In this document: positions 7,638-13,109 of the stretch, piece by piece
Layout of the letters: each line of letters starts with the position of its first letter
How positions within the stretch are numbered: the stretch's first letter is position 1
NCBI GenBank assembly: GCA_025060295.1
Contig: JANXCH010000001.1
Span: 1-32,895 of the forward strand
Direction: 5' to 3'
Length of the DNA stretch: 32,895 nucleotides
Source of the DNA: Dehalococcoidia bacterium
GTDB taxonomy: Bacteria > Chloroflexota > Dehalococcoidia > Lucifugimonadales > HRBIN23
The notes under the pieces: generated by a model
Seen by the model: the letters and a program-made list of their open reading frames with translations, nothing else
Told to the model about the DNA's origin: nothing
The model's database searches: none
Program-made: the position numbers and the translations under genes

Positions 7638-8384
7638 CTATTCCACCTTCAACGCCAATGTGGCTGGCACATCCAGTTTGATGCCTGGCCCCATGGTGGA
7701 GGTGAGGGTAATACTGCGGATGAAAACACCCTTGATGTCTTCGGGCTTGGCCCGTTTGACGGCGTCTACAAGGGCGGCCAAGTTCTCCAGCAGGTGCTGT
7801 TCGGGGAAGGAGGCCTTGCCGATGGGGCAGTGAATGATGCCCAGACGGTCTAGGCGGAACTCCAGGCGGCCTTTTTTGGCCTCGGCGATAACCCGGGGGA
7901 GGTCTTGCGGGGGCACCACAGTGCCGGCGCGGGGGTTGGGCATCAACCCCTTGCGCCCCAGCACCCGCCCCAGACGGCCGATACGGCCCATCATATCAGG
8001 GGTGGCGAGGGCCACATCAAATTCGGTCCACCCCTCCTGGTCTATGCGCCGAATGACCTCGTCGTCGCCTATGATGTCGGCCCCCGCTTGACGGGCGATG
8101 TTGCCCGCCTCGCCCTGAGCGAACACCAGGACGCGCTTGGGTTTGCCGACGCCATGCGGGAGCACCACTACCCCCCGCACCATCTGCTCAGACCGCTTGG
8201 GGTCCGCTGTGGTGCGGATGTGCACCTCTATGGTTTCGTCGAACTTGGCGGTGGCGGTCTTCTTCACGAGGGCGACCGCCTCCTGAGGGGTATAGGTTCG
8301 GGTGCGGTCGACCAGGGAGGCGACCTGGGCGTAGCGTTTGCCGTGGCGCTTTTTCAGTGCTTGGACGGCTGGGGATGTGGTCAT
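7638..8384 (-). CDS. rplA: 50S ribosomal protein L1
   Basis: Ribosomal protein L1, which forms the L1 stalk near the E site and in many bacteria represses its own operon. It is 248 residues, slightly longer than the usual 230-235 because of a short N-terminal tail. Family blocks are visible: KFDETIEVHIRTTADPKRSEQMVRG, VLPHGVGKPKRVLVFAQGE, GRIGRLGRVLGRKGLMPNPRAGTV and the C-terminal TSTMGPGIKLDV. ATG 8384 is chosen over an in-frame ATG at 8405 that overlaps rplK, because GGAGGGC at the end of rplK precedes it. The rplK stop is one base away, so translation is coupled. Confidence 0.97.
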   Translation of the reverse strand: MTTSPAVQALKKRHGKRYAQVASLVDRTRTYTPQEAVALVKKTATAKFDETIEVHIRTTADPKRSEQMVRGVVVLPHGVGKPKRVLVFAQGEAGNIARQAGADIIGDDEVIRRIDQEGWTEFDVALATPDMMGRIGRLGRVLGRKGLMPNPRAGTVVPPQDLPRVIAEAKKGRLEFRLDRLGIIHCPIGKASFPEQHLLENLAALVDAVKRAKPEDIKGVFIRSITLTSTMGPGIKLDVPATLALKVE

Positions 8385-8385
8385 G

Positions 8386-8814
8386 CTAGCCCTCCACCAC
8401 GTCAATGCCCATGCTTCGGGCGGTGCCCTCCACGATGCGTATGGCGGCGTCCAAGTTGGTGGTGTTTAGGTCGGGGAGTTTGGTCTGGGCTATTTGGCGG
8501 ATCTGGGAGCGGGTGACGCGCCCCACCTTTTGAGCGGGGGTTGCCCCGCTCCCCTTTTCGGCCCCCGCCGCCTTTTTGAGAAGTTCGGAGGTGGGGGGCG
8601 TCTTGGTAACAAAGGTGAAGGAACGGTCTTCAAAGATGGTAATCTGCACGGGGATAATGGTGCCCTTCTGGCCGGCCGTGCGGGCGTTGTATTCCTTGAT
8701 GAATTGCATGATATTGACGCCGTGCTGGCCCAGGGCCGGCCCAACGGGGGGGGCTGGGGTCGCCTCCCCTGCGGGGAGTTGGAGTTTGAGGATGGCCTTG
8801 ATTTTTTTCGCCAT
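8386..8814 (-). CDS. rplK: 50S ribosomal protein L11
   Basis: Ribosomal protein L11 of the GTPase-associated centre, 142 residues, normal length. It starts [20 protein letters not shown] and contains [23 protein letters not shown] and the C-terminal RNA-binding domain ([32 protein letters not shown]). ATG 8814 has AGGAGGACAC directly upstream; the longer in-frame opening to 8889 has no such support. It is separated from nusG by 132 bp, the largest gap inside this operon, which contains a stem-loop and could hold regulatory RNA structure. Confidence 0.97.
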   Translation of the reverse strand: MAKKIKAILKLQLPAGEATPAPPVGPALGQHGVNIMQFIKEYNARTAGQKGTIIPVQITIFEDRSFTFVTKTPPTSELLKKAAGAEKGSGATPAQKVGRVTRSQIRQIAQTKLPDLNTTNLDAAIRIVEGTARSMGIDVVEG

Positions 8815-8840
8815 GTGTCCTCCTGAGGAGATGGGCCTAG

Positions 8841-8866
8841 CGGCAAGGGAAAGGGCCTTGTTGCCG
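8841..8866 (-). promoter_or_regulatory. stem-loop in the nusG-rplK leader
   Basis: The plus strand shows CGGCAA at 8841-8846 and TTGCCG at 8861-8866, a perfect 6-bp inverted repeat with a 14-nt loop that can pair further inside (GG with CC). On the mRNA strand it lies about 27 nt upstream of the rplK start. L11-L1 operons are often autoregulated by L1 binding a leader helix near rplK. I could not recognise the conserved L1-site bases here, so this is only a candidate. Confidence 0.3.
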
Positions 8867-8946
8867 GGGATGGGGGTGTGCACTGCCAAAGCCGGCCGTG
8901 CCTGCCCTTCCCGCCTTGGGGGCGTGCGGGGGCGGTATGCGTGGTG

Positions 8947-9561
8947 CTAGGCGATGCGCTCCACCTCCAGCAGGTCCAGCTCCACAGGCGTCTCCCGTCC
9001 GAAGAAGGAGACAAGCACCCGCACCCGCCCCTTGTCGGGGTAGATTTCGTCCACAGTGCCGATGAAGTCCTTGAAGAGGCCACCCACAATTTTCACCTGT
9101 TGCCCTTTGGTGAAACCCACCTTCACGAGGGGGTGGCCAGACTCCATGCGTTTGAAGATGGCCTCCACCTCCTGGGGGCCCAGGGGAACCGGCTGGGGCT
9201 TCTCGGTCAGGGTATCGGCGGAGATAAAGCCGGTTACCCCCGGGGTGTTGCGGACGGCTGCCCAGGTGCGCTCATCCAAGACCATGCGCACCAGAATGTA
9301 ACCGGGGAACATGGGGCGGGTCTTTTTAATGCGCTGGCCTTCCCGTATCTCCACCACTTGCTCTAAAGGCACCTTCACCTCCAACACCCGATCGGCCAGG
9401 TCTAGGGATTCCACCCTCTGGCGGATGGCTTTGGCCACCCGCTCTTCCTGGCCGGAGTAGGCGTGGACGATATACCAGCGCGCTTCGGCGGGCGCAGGGG
9501 AGGGCTGCTCCTTCTCCTCCGAGGGAGAGGTCTGGGTCTGGTCAATGCGGGGTGTGCTCAT
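8947..9561 (-). CDS. nusG: transcription termination/antitermination factor NusG
   Basis: NusG binds RNA polymerase and links it to ribosomes, Rho or antitermination complexes. It is 204 residues. An NGN domain starts at WYIVHAYSGQEERVAKAI (about residue 29) and includes FPGYILVRM and VRNTPGVTGFI. A linker is followed by a KOW domain, GQQVKIVGGLFKDFIGTVDEI. The first 27 residues (rich in Pro, Glu, Ser) are an acidic, probably disordered extension beyond the usual N-terminus. ATG 9561 is preceded by AGAGGAT. It lies 18 bp after secE, in the order conserved across bacteria. Confidence 0.97.
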   Translation of the reverse strand: MSTPRIDQTQTSPSEEKEQPSPAPAEARWYIVHAYSGQEERVAKAIRQRVESLDLADRVLEVKVPLEQVVEIREGQRIKKTRPMFPGYILVRMVLDERTWAAVRNTPGVTGFISADTLTEKPQPVPLGPQEVEAIFKRMESGHPLVKVGFTKGQQVKIVGGLFKDFIGTVDEIYPDKGRVRVLVSFFGRETPVELDLLEVERIA

Positions 9562-9579
9562 GGGTGCATCCTCTGCGTC

Positions 9580-9819
9580 CTATCCCCCCAAGGCGAGGCG
9601 TGTCACGAAGGAGAACACCAGGTCCACCACGCCCAGGGCCACACCCACGGCGGCCGAGAGGGCGAGGACTATGAAGGTCAAGCGGACGATATCCTCCCGG
9701 GAGGGCCAGGTTACTTTCTTTAGTTCCGCCCAGGTCTCGGCCAGGAAGCGCCACTGCAGGAGGCGCTGGCTGACGGCGGTAACACGGGAAGGGGCCCCAC
9801 CCCCCGACAGGCGTGCCAT
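9580..9819 (-). CDS. secE: preprotein translocase subunit SecE
   Basis: A 79-residue single-spanning SecE. The cytoplasmic amphipathic part with the family signature FLAETWAELKKVTWPSREDI is followed by one membrane helix, LTFIVLALSAAVGVALGVVDLVFSFV. It clamps SecY in the Sec channel. The first 20 residues are basic and Ser-rich. ATG 9819 begins one base after the rpmG stop. Position between rpmG and nusG is the conserved bacterial order and supports the call. Confidence 0.95.
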   Translation of the reverse strand: MARLSGGGAPSRVTAVSQRLLQWRFLAETWAELKKVTWPSREDIVRLTFIVLALSAAVGVALGVVDLVFSFVTRLALGG

Positions 9820-9820
9820 G

Positions 9821-9985
9821 CTAGCGCACCTCCCGATGGGGTTGGTGCTGACGGCACCGTGGGCAGAACTTTTTGCGCTCCAAGCGGTCGGGGTCGTTGC
9901 GCTTGTTCTTGGAGGTGAGGTAGTTACGCTCGCGACAGACGGTGCACGCCAGAGTAATGAGCACCCGGTCGCCTTTCTTGGCCAT
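9821..9985 (-). CDS. rpmG: 50S ribosomal protein L33
   Basis: Ribosomal protein L33, 54 residues. It is the zinc-type (C+) form: CTVC at residues 13-16 and CPRC near residues 40-43 make a four-Cys ribbon. [21 protein letters not shown] is the family core. ATG 9985 ([11 protein letters not shown]) is used; the in-frame extension to 10045 overlaps tuf and has no family support. The gene starts 7 bp after the tuf stop and is followed by secE. Confidence 0.96.
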   Translation of the reverse strand: MAKKGDRVLITLACTVCRERNYLTSKNKRNDPDRLERKKFCPRCRQHQPHREVR

Positions 9986-9992
9986 GTGCGCT

Positions 9993-11201
9993 CTACTCCA
10001 GGATCTTGGTGAACACGCCCGCCCCGACGGTGCGCCCCCCTTCACGGATGGCGAAGCGCAAGCCCTGCTCCAGGGCCACGGGGTACATGAGTTTGATAGT
10101 CATGCGGGTGTTGTCGCCCGGCATAACCATCTCCACCCCCTGGGGGAGGATGATCTCGCCGGTGACGTCGGTGGTGCGGATGTAGAACTGGGGCTTGTAG
10201 CCGCTGAAGAAAGGAGTGTGGCGGCCCCCCTCTTCCTTAGAGAGCACATAGACCTCGGCTTCGGCGACGGTGTGGGGCTTGATGGAACCGGGCTTGGCCA
10301 GCACCTGGCCGCGTTCCACCTCCTCCCGGTCTATGCCCCGCAGGAGCACCCCAATGGCATCCCCCGGTTCGGCCTCGTCCAGGGTCTTATGGAACATCTC
10401 GATGCCCGTGGCGACGGTGCGTTTGGGCTCTGGGGTGAAGCCGACGATCTCCACCTCCTCGTTGAGGCGTAGCACACCCCGCTCCACGCGCCCCGTGACC
10501 ACCGTCCCACGCCCCTTGATGGCGAACACATCCTCAATGGGCATCAGGAAGGGGAGATCCCGCGGACGCTGGGGGATAGGAATATATTCATCCACGATGT
10601 CCATCAGTTTGAGAATCTGCCCGCACCATTGGCACTCGCGCTTCCCGCATCCGCATTCCAGGGCCTTCAGGGCGCTCAGGCGCACGATGGGGGTTGTGTC
10701 CCCGGGGAACTGGTATTTGCTGAGCAGGTCGCGCACCTCCAGTTCCACCAGGTCCAACAGTTCCGGGTCGTCCATCGCATCCACTTTATTCAGGGCCACC
10801 ACGATGTATGGCACGTTCACTTGGCGGGCCAGGAGGATGTGTTCCCGTGTCTGGGGCATGGGGCCGTCGGGAGCGCTGACCACCAGGATGGCCCCGTCGA
10901 TCTGGGCGGCACCGGTGATCATATTCTTCACGTAGTCGGCGTGGCCAGGGCAGTCCACATGGGCGTAGTGGCGTTTGGCGGTTTCGTATTCCACGTGGGT
11001 AATGGAGATGGTGAGGCCTCGGGCGCGCTCCTCCGGGGCGGAGTTGATTTGGTCGTAAGTGGTCCACTTGGTGGAGTTGCCCGGCTGTTTGGACAGGACC
11101 AGGGTGATGGCGGAAGTGAGGGTGGTCTTGCCGTGAGCCACGTGGCCGATGGTGCCCACATTGACATGGGGCTTGGCCCGCACAAACTTCTGTTTTGCCA
11201 C
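9993..11201 (-). CDS. tuf: elongation factor Tu, with P-loop Asp-to-Ala change and Cys-rich insert
   Basis: EF-Tu, the GTPase delivering aminoacyl-tRNA to the ribosome, 402 residues with all three domains. Visible are the P-loop GHVAHGKTT (19-27), DCPGH (83-87, His87 catalytic), NKVD (138-141) and the domain 2-3 blocks [13 protein letters not shown] and RTTDVTGEI. Two oddities stand out. The near-invariant GHVDHGKT has Ala22 (codon GCT, 11138-11136) in place of Asp. A short insert before the end of domain 1 reads [13 protein letters not shown], with four Cys at 183, 185, 190 and 193. AAGGAGG lies 6-7 nt before ATG 11201. Three tRNA genes precede it on the same transcript. Confidence 0.97.
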   Translation of the reverse strand: MAKQKFVRAKPHVNVGTIGHVAHGKTTLTSAITLVLSKQPGNSTKWTTYDQINSAPEERARGLTISITHVEYETAKRHYAHVDCPGHADYVKNMITGAAQIDGAILVVSAPDGPMPQTREHILLARQVNVPYIVVALNKVDAMDDPELLDLVELEVRDLLSKYQFPGDTTPIVRLSALKALECGCGKRECQWCGQILKLMDIVDEYIPIPQRPRDLPFLMPIEDVFAIKGRGTVVTGRVERGVLRLNEEVEIVGFTPEPKRTVATGIEMFHKTLDEAEPGDAIGVLLRGIDREEVERGQVLAKPGSIKPHTVAEAEVYVLSKEEGGRHTPFFSGYKPQFYIRTTDVTGEIILPQGVEMVMPGDNTRMTIKLMYPVALEQGLRFAIREGGRTVGAGVFTKILE

Positions 11202-11268
11202 TGTGTCGCCTCCTTAGTTTTGTGCTCCTGGGGGTCAACCCAGGACGCTTGGTGTCGGTCGGGTATGG

Positions 11269-11340
11269 AGCCCACAGCCGGGATCGAACCGGCGACCCCG
11301 TTCTTACCAAGAACGTGCTCTACCGCTGAGCTATGTGGGC
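11269..11340 (-). tRNA. tRNA-Thr (GGU anticodon)
   Basis: A complete cloverleaf on the minus strand, 72 nt. The acceptor GCCCACA pairs with TGTGGGC, the D stem is GCTC/GAGC, the anticodon stem is CGTTC/GAACG with loop TTGGTAA (anticodon GGT), and the T arm is GCCGG-TTCGATC-CCGGC. The discriminator is T, and CCA is encoded just after it (11268-11266), unlike the two other tRNAs of the cluster. It is the tRNA nearest tuf, equivalent in position and anticodon to E. coli thrT. Confidence 0.96.
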
Positions 11341-11351
11341 CCGTTGGCAAG

Positions 11352-11435
11352 TGGAGGGGGTAGGATTTGAACCTACGAAGCCCGACGGGCGCCAGATTTA
11401 CAGTCTGGTGCGTTTGGCCGCTCCGCCACCCCTCC
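11352..11435 (-). tRNA. tRNA-Tyr (GUA anticodon)
   Basis: A class II tRNA with a long variable arm, 84 nt, minus strand. The acceptor GGAGGGG pairs with CCCCTCC, and the anticodon arm is CCAGA-CTGTAAA-TCTGG with anticodon GTA. The variable arm follows, then the T arm GTAGG-TTCAAAT-CCTAC. The discriminator is A, as expected for Tyr. CCA is not encoded. It lies 11 bp upstream of tRNA-Thr(GGU), with no room for the glyT found in the E. coli cluster. Confidence 0.96.
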
Positions 11436-11508
11436 AGCAAATACCCAGTATACCAAAGGGGAAGGGAGGGAGCAAGCCCGGTGCACCCGGACAGGGCTTC
11501 ACGCCCAC

Positions 11509-11581
11509 AGCCCGAGGGGGGATTCGAACCCACCAACCTTCCGATTACAAGTCGGTTGCGCTACCGTTGCGCCACTCGGGC
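11509..11581 (-). tRNA. tRNA-Thr (UGU anticodon)
   Basis: A 73-nt cloverleaf on the minus strand. The acceptor GCCCGAG pairs with CTCGGGC, the D stem is GCGC/GCGC, and the anticodon loop CTTGTAA gives anticodon TGT. The anticodon stem has four good pairs and an A-A at the first position. The T arm is GGTGG-GTTCGAAT-CCCCC-like with one imperfect pair. CCA is not encoded. It is the promoter-proximal tRNA of the cluster, matching E. coli thrU. Confidence 0.93.
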
Positions 11582-11631
11582 ATACCTATCCGCCACCCCT
11601 CGGTTTCCCCTTGCGATTCGGGCCTGACGCT

Positions 11632-11661
11632 AGTGTAGAAAAGGGCGTCTGGTGTTGTCAA
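11632..11661 (-). promoter_or_regulatory. promoter of the tRNA-tuf-rpmG-secE-nusG-rplKA operon
   Basis: On the minus strand TTGACA (11661-11656) is followed after 18 nt by TACACT (11637-11632). This is close to the sigma70 consensus and points straight at tRNA-Thr(UGU), whose 5' end is 51 bp downstream of the -10. A high-output promoter is expected for stable RNA and tuf. The rpsP promoter on the opposite strand starts 29 bp away, back to back. Confidence 0.75.
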
Positions 11662-11689
11662 GGCGCTTACGTGCGGGGCTGATCCTTTG

Positions 11690-11718
11690 TTGACACCCCT
11701 TCCCGTTTGGGATAGCAT
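11690..11718 (+). promoter_or_regulatory. promoter of the rpsP-khpA-rimM operon
   Basis: TTGACA at 11690-11695, a 17-nt spacer, and TAGCAT at 11713-11718. The -35 is perfect and four bases of the -10 match. The predicted start near 11725 leaves a leader of about 34 nt containing AGAAGGAG. It diverges from the tuf operon promoter. Confidence 0.75.
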
Positions 11719-11758
11719 AGCCCTAGATACATCTGCAGAAGGAGAACCATAGGCCGTT

Positions 11759-12028
11759 ATGGTGCGTATAAGACTACGGAGGGTGGGCAAAAGACACCAG
11801 CCGACATACCGCATTGTGGTAGTGGATGCTCGCAACCCACGGGACGGGGCGTATGTGGAGATGATAGGTCTCTACAACCCCCGCACTGACCCTCCGCTCT
11901 ACCAGGTGGATGCGGAGAAAGCGAAAATGTGGCTCCAACGGGGGGCTCAGCCCAGCCCCGCTGTGGCGCGCATTCTTACCAAACTGGGCATTATGGAGTC
12001 CCGCAGTGGCCATGAAAGATCTGATTGA
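11759..12028 (+). CDS. rpsP: 30S ribosomal protein S16
   Basis: Ribosomal protein S16, 89 residues, normal length. It begins MVRIRLRRVGKRHQPTYRIV and has the family block EMIGLYNPRTDPP followed by AEKAKMWLQRGAQPS. S16 is an early assembly protein of the 30S body. The Shine-Dalgarno AGAAGGAG ends about 13 nt before the ATG, longer than usual, but no better start exists. It overlaps the start of khpA by 17 nt; the rpsP-khpA-rimM order is common in bacteria. Confidence 0.97.
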   Translation: MVRIRLRRVGKRHQPTYRIVVVDARNPRDGAYVEMIGLYNPRTDPPLYQVDAEKAKMWLQRGAQPSPAVARILTKLGIMESRSGHERSD

Positions 12029-12239
12029 GTATGTCGCTAAGTCCCTCGTCCACAACCCGGACGCCGTAAAGGTAAGCGAATCAGAACAGGACGGTCGGAA
12101 AGTGATCATCCTTGAAGTAGCACCCGAGGATAAAGGGCGTATCATCGGGAAGCAGGGCAGAGTAGCCGAAGCGATGCGCGTGCTCCTCCGGGTGGCTGCT
12201 GTCAAGGAAGGAACCAAGGCCGCCCTGCAAATCCTGTAG
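12012..12239 (+). CDS. khpA: KH-domain RNA-binding protein KhpA
   Basis: A 75-residue single-KH-domain protein. The KH GxxG loop is visible as RIIGKQGRVAEAMRVLL, preceded by ILEVAPEDKG. Family members start MKDLIEYVAKSLV-like, as here, so ATG 12012 is preferred over an ATG at 11910 inside rpsP. KhpA binds RNA, often with KhpB, and affects small-RNA use and cell-wall growth in Firmicutes. The gene sits between rpsP and rimM, its classic location. Its TAG stop at 12237 is in the same frame as rimM, three codons before the rimM TTG. Confidence 0.93.
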   Translation: MKDLIEYVAKSLVHNPDAVKVSESEQDGRKVIILEVAPEDKGRIIGKQGRVAEAMRVLLRVAAVKEGTKAALQIL

Positions 12240-12248
12240 CACAGTTTT

Positions 12249-12779
12249 TTGCTGGTGTCTCACGGCGTTCCCCCTCCTGCCCCGCCGGAGCGCTTGGTGG
12301 TGGGGCGTATCCTGCGCCCCTGGGGGGTGCGTGGTGGCCTGCGCGTGGAAGTCCTTACGGAGCGCCCGGAGCGCTTCCGCGCTGGGGCGGAGGTCTTTAT
12401 CCAAGGCAAGCCCTATCGCTGCCGCCGTGTGCGCCGCCAAAGGGACACCCTCATTTTGTGGCTCGCCGGGGTAGAGAGCGTTGAGGCAGCCCAGGCTCTT
12501 CAAGGCCATCTGGTGGAAGTCCCCTTTGTTACCCCTCCTCCCGGGCGGTTTTATCGTTTCCAGGTGCTCGGGATAGGGGTGTGGGCTGACACAGGAGAGT
12601 TCCTGGGGCATGTCCGCGACATTTTGGAGACTGGAAGTAACGATGTGTATGTCGTGCACGGCCCGAAGGGGGAGGTGCTTCTCCCCGCCATAGACACGGT
12701 TGTCCAGTGTATTGACCCCGCCCAGGGGCGGATGGTGGTGCACCTGTTGCCTGGTCTGCTGCCCAGCAAGGCGGGCTAG
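12249..12779 (+). CDS. rimM: 16S rRNA processing protein RimM
   Basis: Assembly factor for the 30S head that binds S19. The RimM N-terminal barrel starts at LVVGRILRPWGVRGGLRVEVLT, and the C-terminal PRC barrel has YRFQVLGIGVWADTGEFLGHV, GSNDVYVV and EVLLPAIDTVV. Its length of about 175 residues is normal. The start is uncertain: TTG 12249 or GTG 12255. Neither has a Shine-Dalgarno, so translation probably depends on ribosomes finishing khpA 10-16 nt upstream. trmD, the usual next gene, is absent; a terminator and tRNA-Leu follow instead. Confidence 0.92.
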   Translation: MLVSHGVPPPAPPERLVVGRILRPWGVRGGLRVEVLTERPERFRAGAEVFIQGKPYRCRRVRRQRDTLILWLAGVESVEAAQALQGHLVEVPFVTPPPGRFYRFQVLGIGVWADTGEFLGHVRDILETGSNDVYVVHGPKGEVLLPAIDTVVQCIDPAQGRMVVHLLPGLLPSKAG

Positions 12780-12837
12780 GTGTCCCGTCAGGGCCTTCGG
12801 GCAAGGCGGGGGCATGGGTCTGGTCTCGGACAAGACG

Positions 12838-12870
12838 CGCCCATTGCCAAGGGCGGGGTTTTTGTGTTTT
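12838..12870 (+). terminator. rho-independent terminator after rimM
   Basis: CGCCC (12838-12842), loop ATTGCCAA, GGGCG (12851-12855), then a short G run followed by a T-rich tail (TTTTTGTGTTTT). The stem is only 5 bp but GC-only, and the T tract is clear. It separates the rpsP operon from tRNA-Leu. Confidence 0.6.
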
Positions 12871-12897
12871 GATAAGTGTGAGGGGCCTTCGCCTCGT

Positions 12898-12981
12898 GCC
12901 GAAGTGGCGGAATGGTAGACGCGGCGGTCTCAAAAACCGCTGGGGCTCCGCCCCATGAGGGTTCGACTCCCTCCTTCGGCA
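12898..12981 (+). tRNA. tRNA-Leu (CAA anticodon)
   Basis: A class II tRNA of 84 nt. The acceptor GCCGAAG pairs with CTTCGGC, and the anticodon arm is GCGGT-CTCAAAA-ACCGC (anticodon CAA). The long variable arm is GGGGCTCCGCCCC, and the T arm is GAGGG-TTCGACT-CCCTC. The discriminator is A, as required for Leu. CCA is not encoded. No clear promoter of its own was found; it starts about 30 nt after the T tract of the rimM terminator. Confidence 0.96.
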
Positions 12982-13027
12982 CTTTGCGCTGGTGGCAGGG
13001 CGGTGAGTCCTGGTTTTGTCTGGGGAT

Positions 13028-13053
13028 GGGGAGTGAGGCAGAGCATACTCCCC
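13028..13053. repeat. inverted repeat just upstream of the acyl-CoA mutase promoter
   Basis: GGGGAGT at 13028-13034 and ACTCCCC at 13047-13053 form a perfect 7-bp inverted repeat with a 12-nt centre. It ends 5 bp before the -35 box at 13059. No T run follows, so it is a poor terminator. It could be an operator for the mutase gene or a processing hairpin after tRNA-Leu. Confidence 0.4.
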
Positions 13054-13058
13054 GCACA

Positions 13059-13087
13059 TTGACTCCGCACTCGTATCGTGCTACACT
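13059..13087 (+). promoter_or_regulatory. promoter of the acyl-CoA mutase gene
   Basis: TTGACT at 13059-13064, a 17-nt spacer and TACACT at 13082-13087. Five of six -35 bases match the consensus. The predicted start near 13094 lies only about 16 nt before the mutase ATG, leaving room for its AGGAG. Confidence 0.7.
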
Positions 13088-13109
13088 GGGAAGGCGCCCA
13101 GGAGCGTGT

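Noticed and set aside
11202-11758. Long plus- and minus-strand open frames across the tRNA cluster
   Set aside because: They read through three complete tRNA cloverleaves and promoters and have no family resemblance.
12912-13109. 66-codon N-terminal extension of the acyl-CoA mutase
   Set aside because: It runs through tRNA-Leu and the promoter; ATG 13110 has AGGAG and fits the family start.
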